DNA of 52,610 bases from Flavobacteriales bacterium (GTDB taxonomy: Bacteria > Bacteroidota > Bacteroidia > Flavobacteriales > Flavobacteriaceae): NCBI GenBank assembly GCA_011525015.1, contig WTJC01000009.1, forward strand, positions 7,232 to 59,841. The letters run 5' to 3'. Positions 1 to 7,917 of the stretch are shown in pieces; the stretch's first letter is position 1; every line of letters starts with the position of its first letter. The position numbers were made by a program, and so were the translations under genes. A model generated the notes under the pieces. The model saw only the letters and a program-made list of their open reading frames with translations. It searched no databases and was not told where the DNA came from.

Positions 1-924
1 TTTAAGTTGAGCTTCTACATGTTCCCAATAATCCGCTTGCATTTTTTCAGTGTCGATTTCTGTGTAAATTTTAATGTTGCGCCGGGTGTTCTCTGAAGGA
101 GTAAGGAACACTTCTTTTGTAGTCCATTCGGGATGCGCTAAAGCCTCAATTATTGCAACGTCCCACATAATCCACCTTTCCTTTAGGGGATCCTCAGTAG
201 TCCACCAACGTGTATAGGTTTCCCAACGGTTTATGAGGTATTCTGCGAGAGCTCCCTTTGCTTTGAGTTCTTTGTCGACCCTTTTCTTTTCGAATACCAG
301 ATGTTGACTTGTAGTTGCTGTCATCACAGTCAAGTCTAAATTCGGGTAATCGAGTAAATAATTCACTGCAAGAATGTCATTACCCGAGTTGAATTCTTTC
401 TTATCGTAGGTATTTGTTTTTGTATCATGCCAGAAGCCCAGATAATGCACCTTTATTTTTGGAACTATGGTAGAATCTAACAGAATAGCCGATGCTACAT
501 TAGTACAAGAACCTAAAATGACTACATTCAATTTTTGACCTTCCCTCATCTCATGTGCTTTTTTAATGATGAAATAAGCAGCTTCAGAGGGCTGAGGACT
601 GTATTTAGATTTTAAGGGATGATTACTCCCCAAAGGAAGCGGAATGTCGTTTCGTTTCAATAAACGCACGATGTCCTCATTGATTTTTTGACTTTCCTTT
701 ACCGTGCTATCGGTAGCAAGTGGCGAAATATGAAACTGTGCTGAAGAAATGCCTAACAAGTCAAATTCTGGAGCCCCTACTGCTCTAACCAAAGCAAAAA
801 GATCATCTACCTCATTGGCTGTATCTGCATCTATAATTAGAGGAAGCTTTTTGGATTGCTTTTGATTAGAACAACCTATTGTAAATAAGACAAAAGTGAT
901 AATGAGCCCGAGCTTCTTGTTCAT
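1..924 (-). CDS. Nucleoside hydrolase, probable lipoprotein (C-terminus beyond window)
   Basis: This gene encodes a probable inosine/uridine-type nucleoside hydrolase, which splits nucleosides into base and ribose. It opens at an ATG (922-924) and stays open for 308 codons to the left edge, so the C-terminus is missing. Residues 1-18 form a hydrophobic signal ending in a cysteine within TIGC, a slightly off-consensus lipobox, so I infer an exported lipoprotein. Residues 32-41 read DADTANEVDD, a known longer variant of the family calcium/ribose-binding motif DTDPGxDD. The LGSCTNVASA segment also fits the family. It lies 20 bp downstream of the DUF6526 gene and is probably cotranscribed with it. 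Purine or pyrimidine preference cannot be told. Confidence 0.85.
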   Translation of the reverse strand, partial: MNKKLGLIITFVLFTIGCSNQKQSKKLPLIIDADTANEVDDLFALVRAVGAPEFDLLGISSAQFHISPLATDSTVKESQKINEDIVRLLKRNDIPLPLGSNHPLKSKYSPQPSEAAYFIIKKAHEMREGQKLNVVILGSCTNVASAILLDSTIVPKIKVHYLGFWHDTKTNTYDKKEFNSGNDILAVNYLLDYPNLDLTVMTATTSQHLVFEKKRVDKELKAKGALAEYLINRWETYTRWWTTEDPLKERWIMWDVAIIEALAHPEWTTKEVFLTPSENTRRNIKIYTEIDTEKMQADYWEHVEAQLK

Positions 925-944
925 TGTTTAATTATAAACCTCTA

Positions 945-1373
945 TTAAACCCGATAATAATCGCCTTTCCAATTGGTGATGGCCATTTTTATTTCATTAG
1001 CTGAAAGTTGTTCCTTTACCGCCCTATCTAATAAAGCTACAAACTCCTCATCACTTGCAAATCTGAGTGCAATAATCTGTGACATGCGTAAGGACTGCGG
1101 ATACTCCTTTTTGGTGAGCATATAATAGCGCAAACGTTCCTCAGCACGAATGGCTCTATCTTGAGCTCTAAGTGGAAATATTCTGATATACCAGGCCATC
1201 ACATGTAAGGTTACAACCACTAACACCATTAGCGTTGCCGGGTATAGCTGTTCCTCAGGAGCGTGGAACAAATAACTGACTGAACCCCCTAAAAGTAGAA
1301 GAAATAGTACAAATAAAAGGCCGTGAAAACCTTTTACGTATTTCTTGTGGTTTGAAAAATTTTGACCGTTCAT
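945..1373 (-). CDS. DUF6526 family two-TM membrane protein
   Basis: This 142-residue inner-membrane protein of unknown function starts MNGQNFSNHKKYVKGFHG, which fits the QN..NH....FH opening of the Bacteroidota family DUF6526 as I recall it. Two membrane segments follow (about residues 18-36 and 46-64), then a charged cytoplasmic helical tail with RAIRAEERLRYY. It is the first gene of a minus-strand pair with the nucleoside hydrolase (20-bp gap). No catalytic motif is visible, and the family assignment rests on the N-terminal pattern and the topology. Confidence 0.75.
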   Translation of the reverse strand: MNGQNFSNHKKYVKGFHGLLFVLFLLLLGGSVSYLFHAPEEQLYPATLMVLVVVTLHVMAWYIRIFPLRAQDRAIRAEERLRYYMLTKKEYPQSLRMSQIIALRFASDEEFVALLDRAVKEQLSANEIKMAITNWKGDYYRV

Positions 1374-1500
1374 TTTTATCGTATTTGGAGTTAATCTTTA
1401 AAGTTTTTTGTGAATTTTTTTGACAACCAATCAAAAGTCTTGTTTTACCAAAGACCCATGTGATCTTATTCAAATCTAATGATTTCGGCTCTTTATTTTT

Positions 1501-1508
1501 TTAGTTTG
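1501..1508 (+). promoter_or_regulatory. Possible -7 box (TTAGTTTG) for the 1516/1582 genes
   Basis: TTAGTTTG resembles the Bacteroidota -7 element TAnnTTTG but is one base short (TAGTTTG). It lies 8 bp before a tiny ORF and about 75 bp before the basic protein gene. No convincing -33 TTTG is seen at the right distance, so support is weak. Confidence 0.25.
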
Positions 1509-1515
1509 ATTTTAT

Positions 1516-1581
1516 ATGGCTGTTGAAATGCCTAACTTGTTAAAAAAAACTTGCGCTGCAACAGTTTGCATCTGCGTATGA
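1516..1581 (+). CDS. Possible 21-residue leader ORF
   Basis: An ATG at 1516 opens a 21-codon frame (MAVEMPNLLKKTCAATVCICV). Its TGA stop abuts the ATG of the next gene at 1582 with no gap, an arrangement that would allow translational coupling or reinitiation. Nothing else supports translation, and it could be chance. Confidence 0.25.
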   Translation: MAVEMPNLLKKTCAATVCICV

Positions 1582-1773
1582 ATGGCTATGAGACGCACTC
1601 GAATTCAAGATTATACAAAAATTGAAGAGGCGAAAGACCTCGACAGTGTAGTAAACGATAAGCGAAAAAGAAAGAGAGCTACCAAGAAAAAAGCTACGCG
1701 CAGAAATCGAAGATATCAGAACAATCTTCTAAATCACTTAACCAAAAATATAGACGAAGAATATAAAGACTAG
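1582..1773 (+). CDS. Small highly basic protein, 63 residues
   Basis: This is a cytosolic 63-residue protein of unknown function. Its centre (residues 27-43) is a dense lysine/arginine block containing KRKRKRATKKKATRRNRR, flanked by mixed charged ends, which suggests a nucleic-acid- or ribosome-associated protein (inference only). ATG codons at 1582 and 1588 are both in frame, and the first is preferred because it abuts the preceding tiny ORF. Only 6 bp separate it from the FMN-binding protein gene, so the two are probably cotranscribed. I cannot name a family. Confidence 0.7.
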   Translation: MAMRRTRIQDYTKIEEAKDLDSVVNDKRKRKRATKKKATRRNRRYQNNLLNHLTKNIDEEYKD

Positions 1774-1779
1774 ACTTGC

Positions 1780-2358
1780 ATGCCTCTTGTACTTCCACAT
1801 CACACCCTTGAAGAAATTCCTGAACTCTTATACACAGAATTAAAGAAGGGTATGGTCCAAAAAAAACATCCATTCAGAAATGTAGTCTTCTCTACATCGG
1901 CTCAAGAAACACCCATGTCTAGATGGGTAGTTTGCAGACACGTCACTCCTGAACAAGGCTTCTATATTTACACCGATGGTCGCAGCCAAAAAATCCTTGA
2001 GTTGAATCAAAATCCAAATTGCAATTTGCTGTTTTATCACGATCGTCAAGGTCTTCAAATTCGTTTCAGCTGCAAGGGTAAGATACATCGACAAAACGAG
2101 CTCACCCAGAAGTATTGGCCCGGAGTAAAGGGACATAGTGCTGAGAATTACACCACCTCTTTAGCCCCTGGAACGCCGATTGCATCGATAGAGTATGGAC
2201 AAGAATTTTTAGAAGAGCTCACTGATGAACACTTTACTGTGCTCGAACTGAACCCCTACGCTTTTGAAGTTGTACAACTCAGTCGCGAAGGTCATATTCG
2301 TGCTAATTTTGAGAAAACATCAGACAAAGATTGGAAGGGAAGTTTTTTAGTGCCATAA
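1780..2358 (+). CDS. Pyridoxamine 5'-phosphate oxidase-like FMN-binding protein
   Basis: This 192-residue cytosolic protein has the split-barrel fold of the pyridoxamine-phosphate oxidase superfamily, close to the flavin-binding group without assigned substrate. Family features in order are a helical start with LYTELKKG, then RNVVFST, a substrate-strand region with RWVVCRHVTP, GFYIYTDGRSQKILEL (the FMN-phosphate contact zone), a NPNCNLLFYHDRQGLQIRFSCKGKI strand pair, and a C-terminal EVVQLSREGHIRANF. Length is typical. It follows the basic protein by 6 bp. The true substrate is unknown. I do not call it PdxH because the C-terminal pyridoxamine-binding signature is not evident. Confidence 0.85.
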   Translation: MPLVLPHHTLEEIPELLYTELKKGMVQKKHPFRNVVFSTSAQETPMSRWVVCRHVTPEQGFYIYTDGRSQKILELNQNPNCNLLFYHDRQGLQIRFSCKGKIHRQNELTQKYWPGVKGHSAENYTTSLAPGTPIASIEYGQEFLEELTDEHFTVLELNPYAFEVVQLSREGHIRANFEKTSDKDWKGSFLVP

Positions 2359-2419
2359 GGCTGTACGGATTAATTATGCCATTTATAGCTTTTAATGGTT
2401 TAAATTGAGATTTAAATTC

Positions 2420-2773
2420 ATGAAAAAAATTTGCTTTCAAATCCTTGTCTTGTTTAGTCTATACTTCAATTCATCCGCCCAGACTATTTTTGAACTTGAT
2501 GGCCAACAAAGTATGTTGATGACAGGTAAAGGGCCCGGTCAAGATGCCACTATTAATCCTTTTGAAGGAGAAGATTGTTATGTGCTTATTCAAAACTTAG
2601 GTGCAGAATTGTTTTCAGCGCGTATTCAATATAAAGGCGAAATCGTTGATATAATCAATGTTAATCCCTCACAAACCAAAAAAATCAAACTCTTGATGGG
2701 TCAGGAACTTTATTTAGACCCCGAACCAAGAAAAAAGACGAGGGCAAGTGTAGCCTATCAAAAAATAGAATGA
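2420..2773 (+). CDS. Exported protein of unknown function, 117 residues
   Basis: The frame can be opened at a TTG (2405), but the ATG at 2420 gives a clean signal peptide (MKKICFQILVLFSLYFNSSAQ, cut after the AQ that Bacteroidota favour), so I use it. The mature part is about 96 residues, predicted mostly beta, with IQNLGAELFSARIQYKG and a lysine-rich tail. It is probably periplasmic. Its shape recalls the lipoprotein at 10918-11271 (strand-rich, with TKKIKLLMGQE matching QKIKVFIGKDE), but the relation is weak. No family is recognised. Confidence 0.7.
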   Translation: MKKICFQILVLFSLYFNSSAQTIFELDGQQSMLMTGKGPGQDATINPFEGEDCYVLIQNLGAELFSARIQYKGEIVDIINVNPSQTKKIKLLMGQELYLDPEPRKKTRASVAYQKIE

Positions 2774-2789
2774 GGAGTATTAAATAAAC

Positions 2790-2821
2790 TTTGAATTACT
2801 ACCGCATTGAACTTAAATTTG
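2790..2821 (+). promoter_or_regulatory. Near-consensus Bacteroidota promoter (TTTG-N20-TAAATTTG)
   Basis: TTTG at 2790-2793 and TAAATTTG at 2814-2821 match the -33 and -7 elements of the Bacteroidota housekeeping promoter, with a 20-bp spacer. The -7 box ends only 4 bp before the GTG that opens the decarboxylase gene, so transcription would begin at or within a few bases of the start codon. Confidence 0.6.
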
Positions 2822-2825
2822 CAGG

Positions 2826-3521
2826 GTGAAAAATTACTTCGTACTTCTATTTATACTTGTCTTGGCTTCATGTCAAGAGCAGGCAAAAACCTCCGTAAAA
2901 GTTACCGGGCAAATGAGAAATGTGATGTGGCTTGGCGACTTAGAAGGTAAAATTGCTACAGATTCACTGAATAATAATACTGCATACGGCATTGGCCCTA
3001 TTGAATATTTAAAAGGTGAGATACTGCTTTTTGAAGGTCAAACATATGTTTCAAAAGTAATTGACTCATTGCAGCATAAGGTTGAACAAACCACATCTTC
3101 ACGAGCTCCATTTTTTGTGTACTCCACAGCAAGTGATCTAAAAGAAATAAATATCCCTCAAGAAGTTTTTAGTCTAAAATCAACTGAGAACTTGATTGAT
3201 TCGCTGTATAGCGACTACGAACTTCCCTTGCTGATTCGCATCGATGGTATGTTTGACGCTATAACGGTTCACAGTGTAAACCTGGCCGAAGGCAGCACAG
3301 TCTCTTCACCAGATCAAGCTCATCAAGGGCTCACAAAGTATCACTATGAGAATGTTAGCGGGTCTTTAATTGGCTTTTTTTCGAGAAAACACAAGGCTGT
3401 TTTTACACATCACGACAGCTTTTTTCATGCCCATTTTATCTCAGATGATCGAGACATTTTAGGTCATGTGGATGCCATCGATTTTAACTCAAATGAGGTC
3501 AGCTTTAAAGTTTCAAAATAA
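2826..3521 (+). CDS. budA: Acetolactate decarboxylase family lipoprotein
   Basis: The encoded enzyme family converts 2-acetolactate to acetoin. This copy carries a lipoprotein signal ([16 protein letters not shown], lipobox LASC, acylated Cys16), so it should sit in the periplasm or on the outer membrane, whereas most homologues are cytosolic. The C-terminal signature [14 protein letters not shown] supplies the three zinc ligands at His201, His203 and His214, with the spacing of the Bacillus enzyme. [15 protein letters not shown] supplies the conserved Gly-Glu, and [14 protein letters not shown] the arginine strand. The start is GTG. The stop overlaps the ATG of rluF by one base, implying translational coupling. 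Periplasmic acetolactate is unexpected, so the physiological substrate may differ. Confidence 0.85.
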   Translation: MKNYFVLLFILVLASCQEQAKTSVKVTGQMRNVMWLGDLEGKIATDSLNNNTAYGIGPIEYLKGEILLFEGQTYVSKVIDSLQHKVEQTTSSRAPFFVYSTASDLKEINIPQEVFSLKSTENLIDSLYSDYELPLLIRIDGMFDAITVHSVNLAEGSTVSSPDQAHQGLTKYHYENVSGSLIGFFSRKHKAVFTHHDSFFHAHFISDDRDILGHVDAIDFNSNEVSFKVSK

Positions 3522-4237
3522 TGGAAACAAGAATCAATAAATACCTCAGTGAAATTGGCTTTTGTTCGCGTAGAGAAGCGGACAAACTTCTCGAAAAAGG
3601 AAGGATTACGATAAACGGTAAAATTCCAGAACTGGGTACTAAAGTCAAAACGGGAGATACCGTTGCTGTTGATGGTGAACAAGTAGGTGTTCGTCAAAAA
3701 AAACATACCTATATCGCTTTAAACAAACCAAAGGGTATTGTTTGTACTACAGATCGCCGTGTTGAAAAAGACAATATCGTTGATTTCATTGGGCACAAAG
3801 AGCGCATTTTTCCAATAGGCAGACTTGATAAGCTTTCTGAAGGCTTAATTTTATTGACCAGTGATGGTGATATAGTGAACAAAATCTTAAGGGCACGAAA
3901 TAACCATGAAAAAGAATATATAGTTCATGTAAACAAGCCTGTAAATCATGAATTTATATCTCGAATGCGAAATGGTCTACCCATTTTGGGCACAAAAACC
4001 AAAAAATGCTTTGTCGAACAAATTGGCCCTCAAGCTTTCAGAATTATTTTGACTCAAGGGCTCAATAGGCAAATTAGACGTATGTGTGAATATTTAGACT
4101 ACAGAGTTACAAAACTCAAACGCATACGAATTATGAACATACAATTGAATCTCGAGCTTGGTCACTGGCGTGACTTAACTAATGATGAGCTCACTGAACT
4201 CATAAAACTCTGTTCGCACAGTTCAAAAACTAAATAG
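3521..4237 (+). CDS. rluF: 23S rRNA pseudouridine(2604) synthase RluF
   Basis: This is a cytosolic RsuA/RluF-type pseudouridine synthase of 238 residues. The N-terminal S4 RNA-binding domain (about residues 4-60) contains [29 protein letters not shown]. The catalytic domain follows with [18 protein letters not shown], whose Asp is the conserved nucleophile, and with [28 protein letters not shown] near the C-terminus. The last motif favours RluF, which modifies U2604 of 23S rRNA, over RsuA or RluB. The ATG overlaps the TAA of the decarboxylase gene (TAATG), so the two are cotranscribed although functionally unrelated. Confidence 0.9.
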   Translation: METRINKYLSEIGFCSRREADKLLEKGRITINGKIPELGTKVKTGDTVAVDGEQVGVRQKKHTYIALNKPKGIVCTTDRRVEKDNIVDFIGHKERIFPIGRLDKLSEGLILLTSDGDIVNKILRARNNHEKEYIVHVNKPVNHEFISRMRNGLPILGTKTKKCFVEQIGPQAFRIILTQGLNRQIRRMCEYLDYRVTKLKRIRIMNIQLNLELGHWRDLTNDELTELIKLCSHSSKTK

Positions 4238-4401
4238 TTAACAGCACTCAGCTGTGGCGAATTGAAAAGCCTCAAGCACTCAATATCTTTTGTTGTGGTT
4301 TATTTCTGCTTGCGATTCGATTTGATGTGAATTTTATTTATTTAATTGCTAATTGCAATATTATTTATTACTTTAACAACTCACACTTAACCATTAAAAA
4401 C

Positions 4402-4896
4402 ATGAGAAAATTATTTATGTTATTGTTTATCACAGCTTTTATGAGTTGTGAGATGCCAACAGAGCAATCTGTAATCAAAACAGATGATGAACTAAGCGCG
4501 AACATTGAATTATTGCTTGACAAGTATGTCAATAATGATTTTGATGTCTCTGAGTATTATGCAGATGATGTTGTTTGTAAAATCAACAACATTGAATTCA
4601 GTGGGTATGACAATCTAATGCCTGGATTTCAAGCACATCACGAAATCTTATACACCGATATATCTATTGAAGATTTATACGTGCATACCAACTACTTTGC
4701 AGACGGAGAAGTTTGGTCGAATGCCTGGTTTACTTGGAAAGGAAAGGGTCAAACCACTGGCGACGATTATTCAAATCGCGGTCATTTCGACTATAAATGG
4801 GAAGACGGAAAAATCGTTGAACTCCTCGCTTATTACAGCGAAACTGCTGAAATGACAGAAGCAGCAGCTTATGCGGCGGCTAATGCTGAAGAATAA
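4402..4896 (+). CDS. NTF2-like (SnoaL-type) lipoprotein
   Basis: An upstream in-frame ATG at 4327 exists, but the ATG at 4402 gives a proper lipoprotein signal (MRKLFMLLFITAFMSC, acylated Cys16), so the protein has 164 residues. The mature part looks like an NTF2-like cone fold: an initial helix with LLLDKYVNNDFDVSEYYADDVVCKINN, then strands with DGEVWSNAWFTWKGKG and RGHFDYKWEDGKIVELLAYYS, ending in an alanine-rich helix. Such domains bind small hydrophobic ligands or act as isomerases, but no catalytic residue can be assigned here. It is monocistronic and ends in a clear terminator. Confidence 0.8.
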   Translation: MRKLFMLLFITAFMSCEMPTEQSVIKTDDELSANIELLLDKYVNNDFDVSEYYADDVVCKINNIEFSGYDNLMPGFQAHHEILYTDISIEDLYVHTNYFADGEVWSNAWFTWKGKGQTTGDDYSNRGHFDYKWEDGKIVELLAYYSETAEMTEAAAYAAANAEE

Positions 4897-4936
4897 ATAG
4901 AACTTTGTCCCAAGACTTACTTTAACTATCATGATT

Positions 4937-4969
4937 CAGGGGTACACGATGTGTACTCCTGATTTTTTT
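4937..4969 (+). terminator. Intrinsic terminator after the NTF2-like lipoprotein gene
   Basis: An 11-bp stem (4937-4947 with 4951-4961, one G-U pair) closes a GAT loop and is followed by TTTTTTT. It stops plus-strand transcription just before the convergent gene at 4968. Confidence 0.85.
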
Positions 4970-5771
4970 ATCTGGGCAATCGATAAGAGGCTCCAAAACC
5001 AAAAAAGCGATAAGGTTTGGCTGCAGCGCTCAAAGCTGATCCGAAAGATACATCAAGCTGAAGGTTTGGTCTTGCTAGATAGGTGAATCCTGCATCTGCA
5101 AAATGCTCATTGGGACTGTTGGCGTAGAACCATCCGTAGCCTTCTATGAATAGTCCGAATTTATCATCCAAACCAATTCCAAGAGCCAAGGAATAAAAGA
5201 AGGTGTTTAGTTCGAAACCATCGGTCCATTCAGGACCTAAATTATACGTAACGCTCACTTTATCAGACAAGGTGTTGGTAAACAACAATTTTACTTCTTT
5301 CAATGAAGAGGTGGGTTTGTAGTTTTCATTTGCGGTAAACGGCATGATGATTCCCGTTAATAGAGACAACTCGGGTCTCCATCCAGCCTCTTTCCACAGG
5401 TTAAATTTGAATCCGGTATAAAGTGGTCCTAAACCGGATTGTAGTTTTTCTTCAGTCTGATTGTTGATTGTAGTTTGACCCAGGTATTCGAGGCCAACAC
5501 GAAGTTCTAAATTCTTGAAAAGCCCATACCGGAACAAGGTAGAATTATAGGTGTATGACTTTAGGTTTGATGCTGCGGTTTTAGCACTTTCAATAACATA
5601 ACCACTTTCGATTTGCAAATATTTGTGGGGTACCAAAACTGATGATTCGGTCAAATCTGGTCGGTCAGTAATCAATTCAAATTCGTTGTCGTTTTTAGAT
5701 TGAATTCCTTCTTGAGCGGCAGAAAAACTGACAACGCTGATAAATAATAATGCTGTGGTGAGCCTTTTCAT
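4968..5771 (-). CDS. Outer-membrane beta-barrel protein, MetA-pathway (transporter) family
   Basis: This 267-residue exported protein has a cleavable signal (MKRLTTALLFISVVSFSAAQ). The start of the mature part, ELITDRPDLTESS, is the hallmark of the Bacteroidota group of the putative MetA-pathway of phenol degradation family, usually labelled simply 'transporter'. Alternating hydrophobic strands with aromatic girdle residues continue to a C-terminal strand ending FFGFGASYRLPR, as in a 12-strand outer-membrane barrel. The cargo is unknown and the phenol link is historical. It is convergent with the NTF2-like gene and separated by 42 bp from the next minus-strand gene. Confidence 0.75.
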   Translation of the reverse strand: MKRLTTALLFISVVSFSAAQEGIQSKNDNEFELITDRPDLTESSVLVPHKYLQIESGYVIESAKTAASNLKSYTYNSTLFRYGLFKNLELRVGLEYLGQTTINNQTEEKLQSGLGPLYTGFKFNLWKEAGWRPELSLLTGIIMPFTANENYKPTSSLKEVKLLFTNTLSDKVSVTYNLGPEWTDGFELNTFFYSLALGIGLDDKFGLFIEGYGWFYANSPNEHFADAGFTYLARPNLQLDVSFGSALSAAAKPYRFFGFGASYRLPR

Positions 5772-5813
5772 TTATAACTGTTTTAAGAGCTAAAGTACTA
5801 TTTTAATCCTTCC

Positions 5814-6503
5814 TTATTGCTCTAATTCTTCAATGGCAAGCGGTAAAAGTTGTAAGAGCTCTTTAACCTGAGCTTTTGAGGTGTACTCCTTTGCTTCGCT
5901 ATTGATTTTCGTCAAATCATTAAAATTTAAATAGGCTGGATGATGTATTTCAGAAATCGTAGCATACGAATACGATAAGTCGTTTTTGGATATTTGAAAT
6001 TGATAAATTCGAATGGCCAATTCATTCGAAGTTTTCAGCCCCATTAAATCATATACTTTTTGATACAGACTCGAAGCAGGCAGCGTGCCAAAGAATAAAT
6101 TTCTTTTGGTGATGTTCCAATTCGCTTCTTTAAAAACTTGTCCAATAGACCCTCCACTAACAATAATTTGGTGCTCTTTGGAATAGGCCTTATTGACCGT
6201 TTTCGGATATTGAACTACCGCAAATGTTCTGGTTGTTTTTTGAGCTTTATTGAGACTGTGCAAATTTGAAATACGAAGTTCAGGCGAAGTCTTAAGAACG
6301 TCTATGCCATAACTGCCAAACTTCATTTTAATGCGCTCACTATTGAGTAATTGAGGTGAATAGAATTCATCCGCCTTAATTTCTTGAACAGCTTGAGCTT
6401 GAAGAATTGCTTGATAGCCCGTTAGATTTAGAAAAATTAGAAGAATTAATGACCTAAGAAAATTCTTTTGAATCGGACTCATCACGGCCTTTTCTTTATT
6501 CAT
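5814..6503 (-). CDS. Exported protein of unknown function, about 230 residues
   Basis: Three in-frame starts lie close together (6515, 6503, 6482). The ATG at 6503 overlaps the end of the DUF2007 gene by 8 bases and suits translational coupling, while 6482 gives the tightest signal peptide. A hydrophobic segment with RSLILLIFLNLTGYQAILQAQA ends in AQA, so the protein is exported. The mature part has a strand-rich middle (RTFAVVQYP, EHQIIVSGGSIGQVF, TLPASSLYQKVYDLMG) and an acidic helical end with LLPLAIEELEQ. I do not recognise a family. Confidence 0.7.
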   Translation of the reverse strand: MNKEKAVMSPIQKNFLRSLILLIFLNLTGYQAILQAQAVQEIKADEFYSPQLLNSERIKMKFGSYGIDVLKTSPELRISNLHSLNKAQKTTRTFAVVQYPKTVNKAYSKEHQIIVSGGSIGQVFKEANWNITKRNLFFGTLPASSLYQKVYDLMGLKTSNELAIRIYQFQISKNDLSYSYATISEIHHPAYLNFNDLTKINSEAKEYTSKAQVKELLQLLPLAIEELEQ

Positions 6504-6723
6504 CAGCGTCTTCATTAAATGATGCTATGAGCTTTTGAGCTCGTTCTACATCGCTTTCTAAAACCTGTAATTCAACACTGTCTTGCAAGGCAGCGAATCC
6601 AGCTAAACGAGCCGATTCGTTGGCGTCTTTGACGATAGATTGAACTCCGTTTTCCTCTAAAAATAGCGCCAGTCCGTGAATAAAAATGGCACTACTTCTA
6701 TATATGCTAATGTGATTGCTCAT
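6496..6723 (-). CDS. DUF2007 putative signal-transducing protein
   Basis: This 75-residue protein fits DUF2007, small domains with a ferredoxin/GlnB-like fold. Visible features are the opening strand ISIYRSSAIFIHGLALFLEENGVQSIVKDANES and the closing VELQVLESDVERAQKLIASFNE, which is the typical strand-helix that ends the domain. It is cytosolic. It is the first gene of a minus-strand pair and its 3' end overlaps the following exported-protein gene. Any signalling role is only a family label. Confidence 0.8.
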   Translation of the reverse strand: MSNHISIYRSSAIFIHGLALFLEENGVQSIVKDANESARLAGFAALQDSVELQVLESDVERAQKLIASFNEDADE

Positions 6724-6816
6724 AATGTTGAATTGGTACTTCTAAAATTGTGAAGATAATCGATTAAAAAATAATTAAATTGTATATTACAAGTAATAAT
6801 CTAATCAATTTTTGTA

Positions 6817-7857
6817 ATGGAAAATAAACAAGAAACTTTCACTTTTAATCTAGGAGATTTTAAACTACAAAGTGGTGAAATCCTTAACGATGCTTTTTTA
6901 ATCGTCGATGTTCAGGGAGAGCTAAATTCTGCCAAAAGCAATGCCGTTGTATTTGCAACCTGCTTTGGTGGAGATCACAACTTTAATCAAATGGGTATTG
7001 GAGAAGGAAGAGCATTAGATCCTTCAAAATATTGTATCATTTCACCCAATCTTTTCTGTAGTGGACAGTCTTCTTCTCCAAGTAATGCAAGCCCTTCGCA
7101 AAGGGCATCAAAGTTTCCTTTAATTACCTATTACGACAATATAAATGCCCATGATAAATTATTACAAGAATACTTTGGAATAACAAATCCACTGTTGTAC
7201 ATCGGATTTTCTATGGGTGCCCAGCAAGCTTTTCATTGGGGCGCATTGCATGGAGACAGAACTGGTGGTATTGTTCCTATCTGCGGCACAGCCAAAACAA
7301 CATTTCAAAATTGGATAGCATTAGAAGGTTGTAAGTTGGCTCTAACTGCAGATGCTGCTTTTGATGATGGAAATTATACTTCACCTCCATCTATAGGATT
7401 GAAGGCATTTTCTATGAACTATACCTCTCGATTATTTGATCAAAAAGGATATGAAGAGAAACTGCATTTAGGTTTGTTTGGAGGTCTTGCTGATGACCAC
7501 GCTTATTTTCAAACGCTAAATGACCTCTTTAGTGGTATTGATGCAAACAATTTGATAGGAATGGCTAATACTTGGCAACATGGAGATATCGGAAAGCATG
7601 AAAAATTTGGGGGCAATACTACTAAGGCTCTTTCAAATATTAGCTGTCCAGCACTAGTTATGCCCTCTTCGTCAGATATTTCATTTGTTGCTGAAGATAA
7701 TATCCCTGAAGTTGAAAAAATGCCTAACGCTCAACTTAAAGTCATCGATTCAAAATATGGTCACTTTGCGGGTAGTATGTCACCAATGTTATCCTCTGCG
7801 CACGAGGTAGATTTTATTGATAATTCAATCAAAGAGCTATTAGAAAAAATAGGTTAA
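6817..7857 (+). CDS. MetX-like alpha/beta hydrolase
   Basis: This 346-residue cytosolic alpha/beta hydrolase is related to homoserine O-acetyltransferase. The nucleophile elbow is GFSMGAQQAFHW (G-x-S-x-G), the acid is the Asp in PSSSDISF, and the catalytic His is in YGHFAGS, all in family order. CFGGDHNFNQMGIGEGRALDP near residue 47 corresponds to the oxyanion region. Members with this shorter arrangement, lacking the full homoserine-binding features, are generally listed as MetX-like putative esterases, so I do not assign methionine synthesis. The gene stands alone and ends in a bidirectional terminator. Confidence 0.85.
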   Translation: MENKQETFTFNLGDFKLQSGEILNDAFLIVDVQGELNSAKSNAVVFATCFGGDHNFNQMGIGEGRALDPSKYCIISPNLFCSGQSSSPSNASPSQRASKFPLITYYDNINAHDKLLQEYFGITNPLLYIGFSMGAQQAFHWGALHGDRTGGIVPICGTAKTTFQNWIALEGCKLALTADAAFDDGNYTSPPSIGLKAFSMNYTSRLFDQKGYEEKLHLGLFGGLADDHAYFQTLNDLFSGIDANNLIGMANTWQHGDIGKHEKFGGNTTKALSNISCPALVMPSSSDISFVAEDNIPEVEKMPNAQLKVIDSKYGHFAGSMSPMLSSAHEVDFIDNSIKELLEKIG

Positions 7858-7874
7858 TTTCTTATTACACGTAT

Positions 7875-7904
7875 AAAAACAGCCTTATTTCTAAGGCTGT
7901 TTTT
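7875..7904. terminator. Bidirectional intrinsic terminator
   Basis: A perfect 13-bp stem (7875-7887 with 7892-7904) closes a TTTC loop, with five A on one flank and five T on the other, so it can act in both directions. It separates the convergent MetX-like and cyclase genes and ends the long minus-strand run that starts near 11791. Confidence 0.9.
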
Positions 7905-7917
7905 ATTAAACTATTCT

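Noticed and set aside
4327-4401. Upstream extension of the NTF2-like lipoprotein
   Set aside because: The additional 25 residues are AT-rich promoter-type sequence and would bury the lipoprotein signal that begins at 4402.
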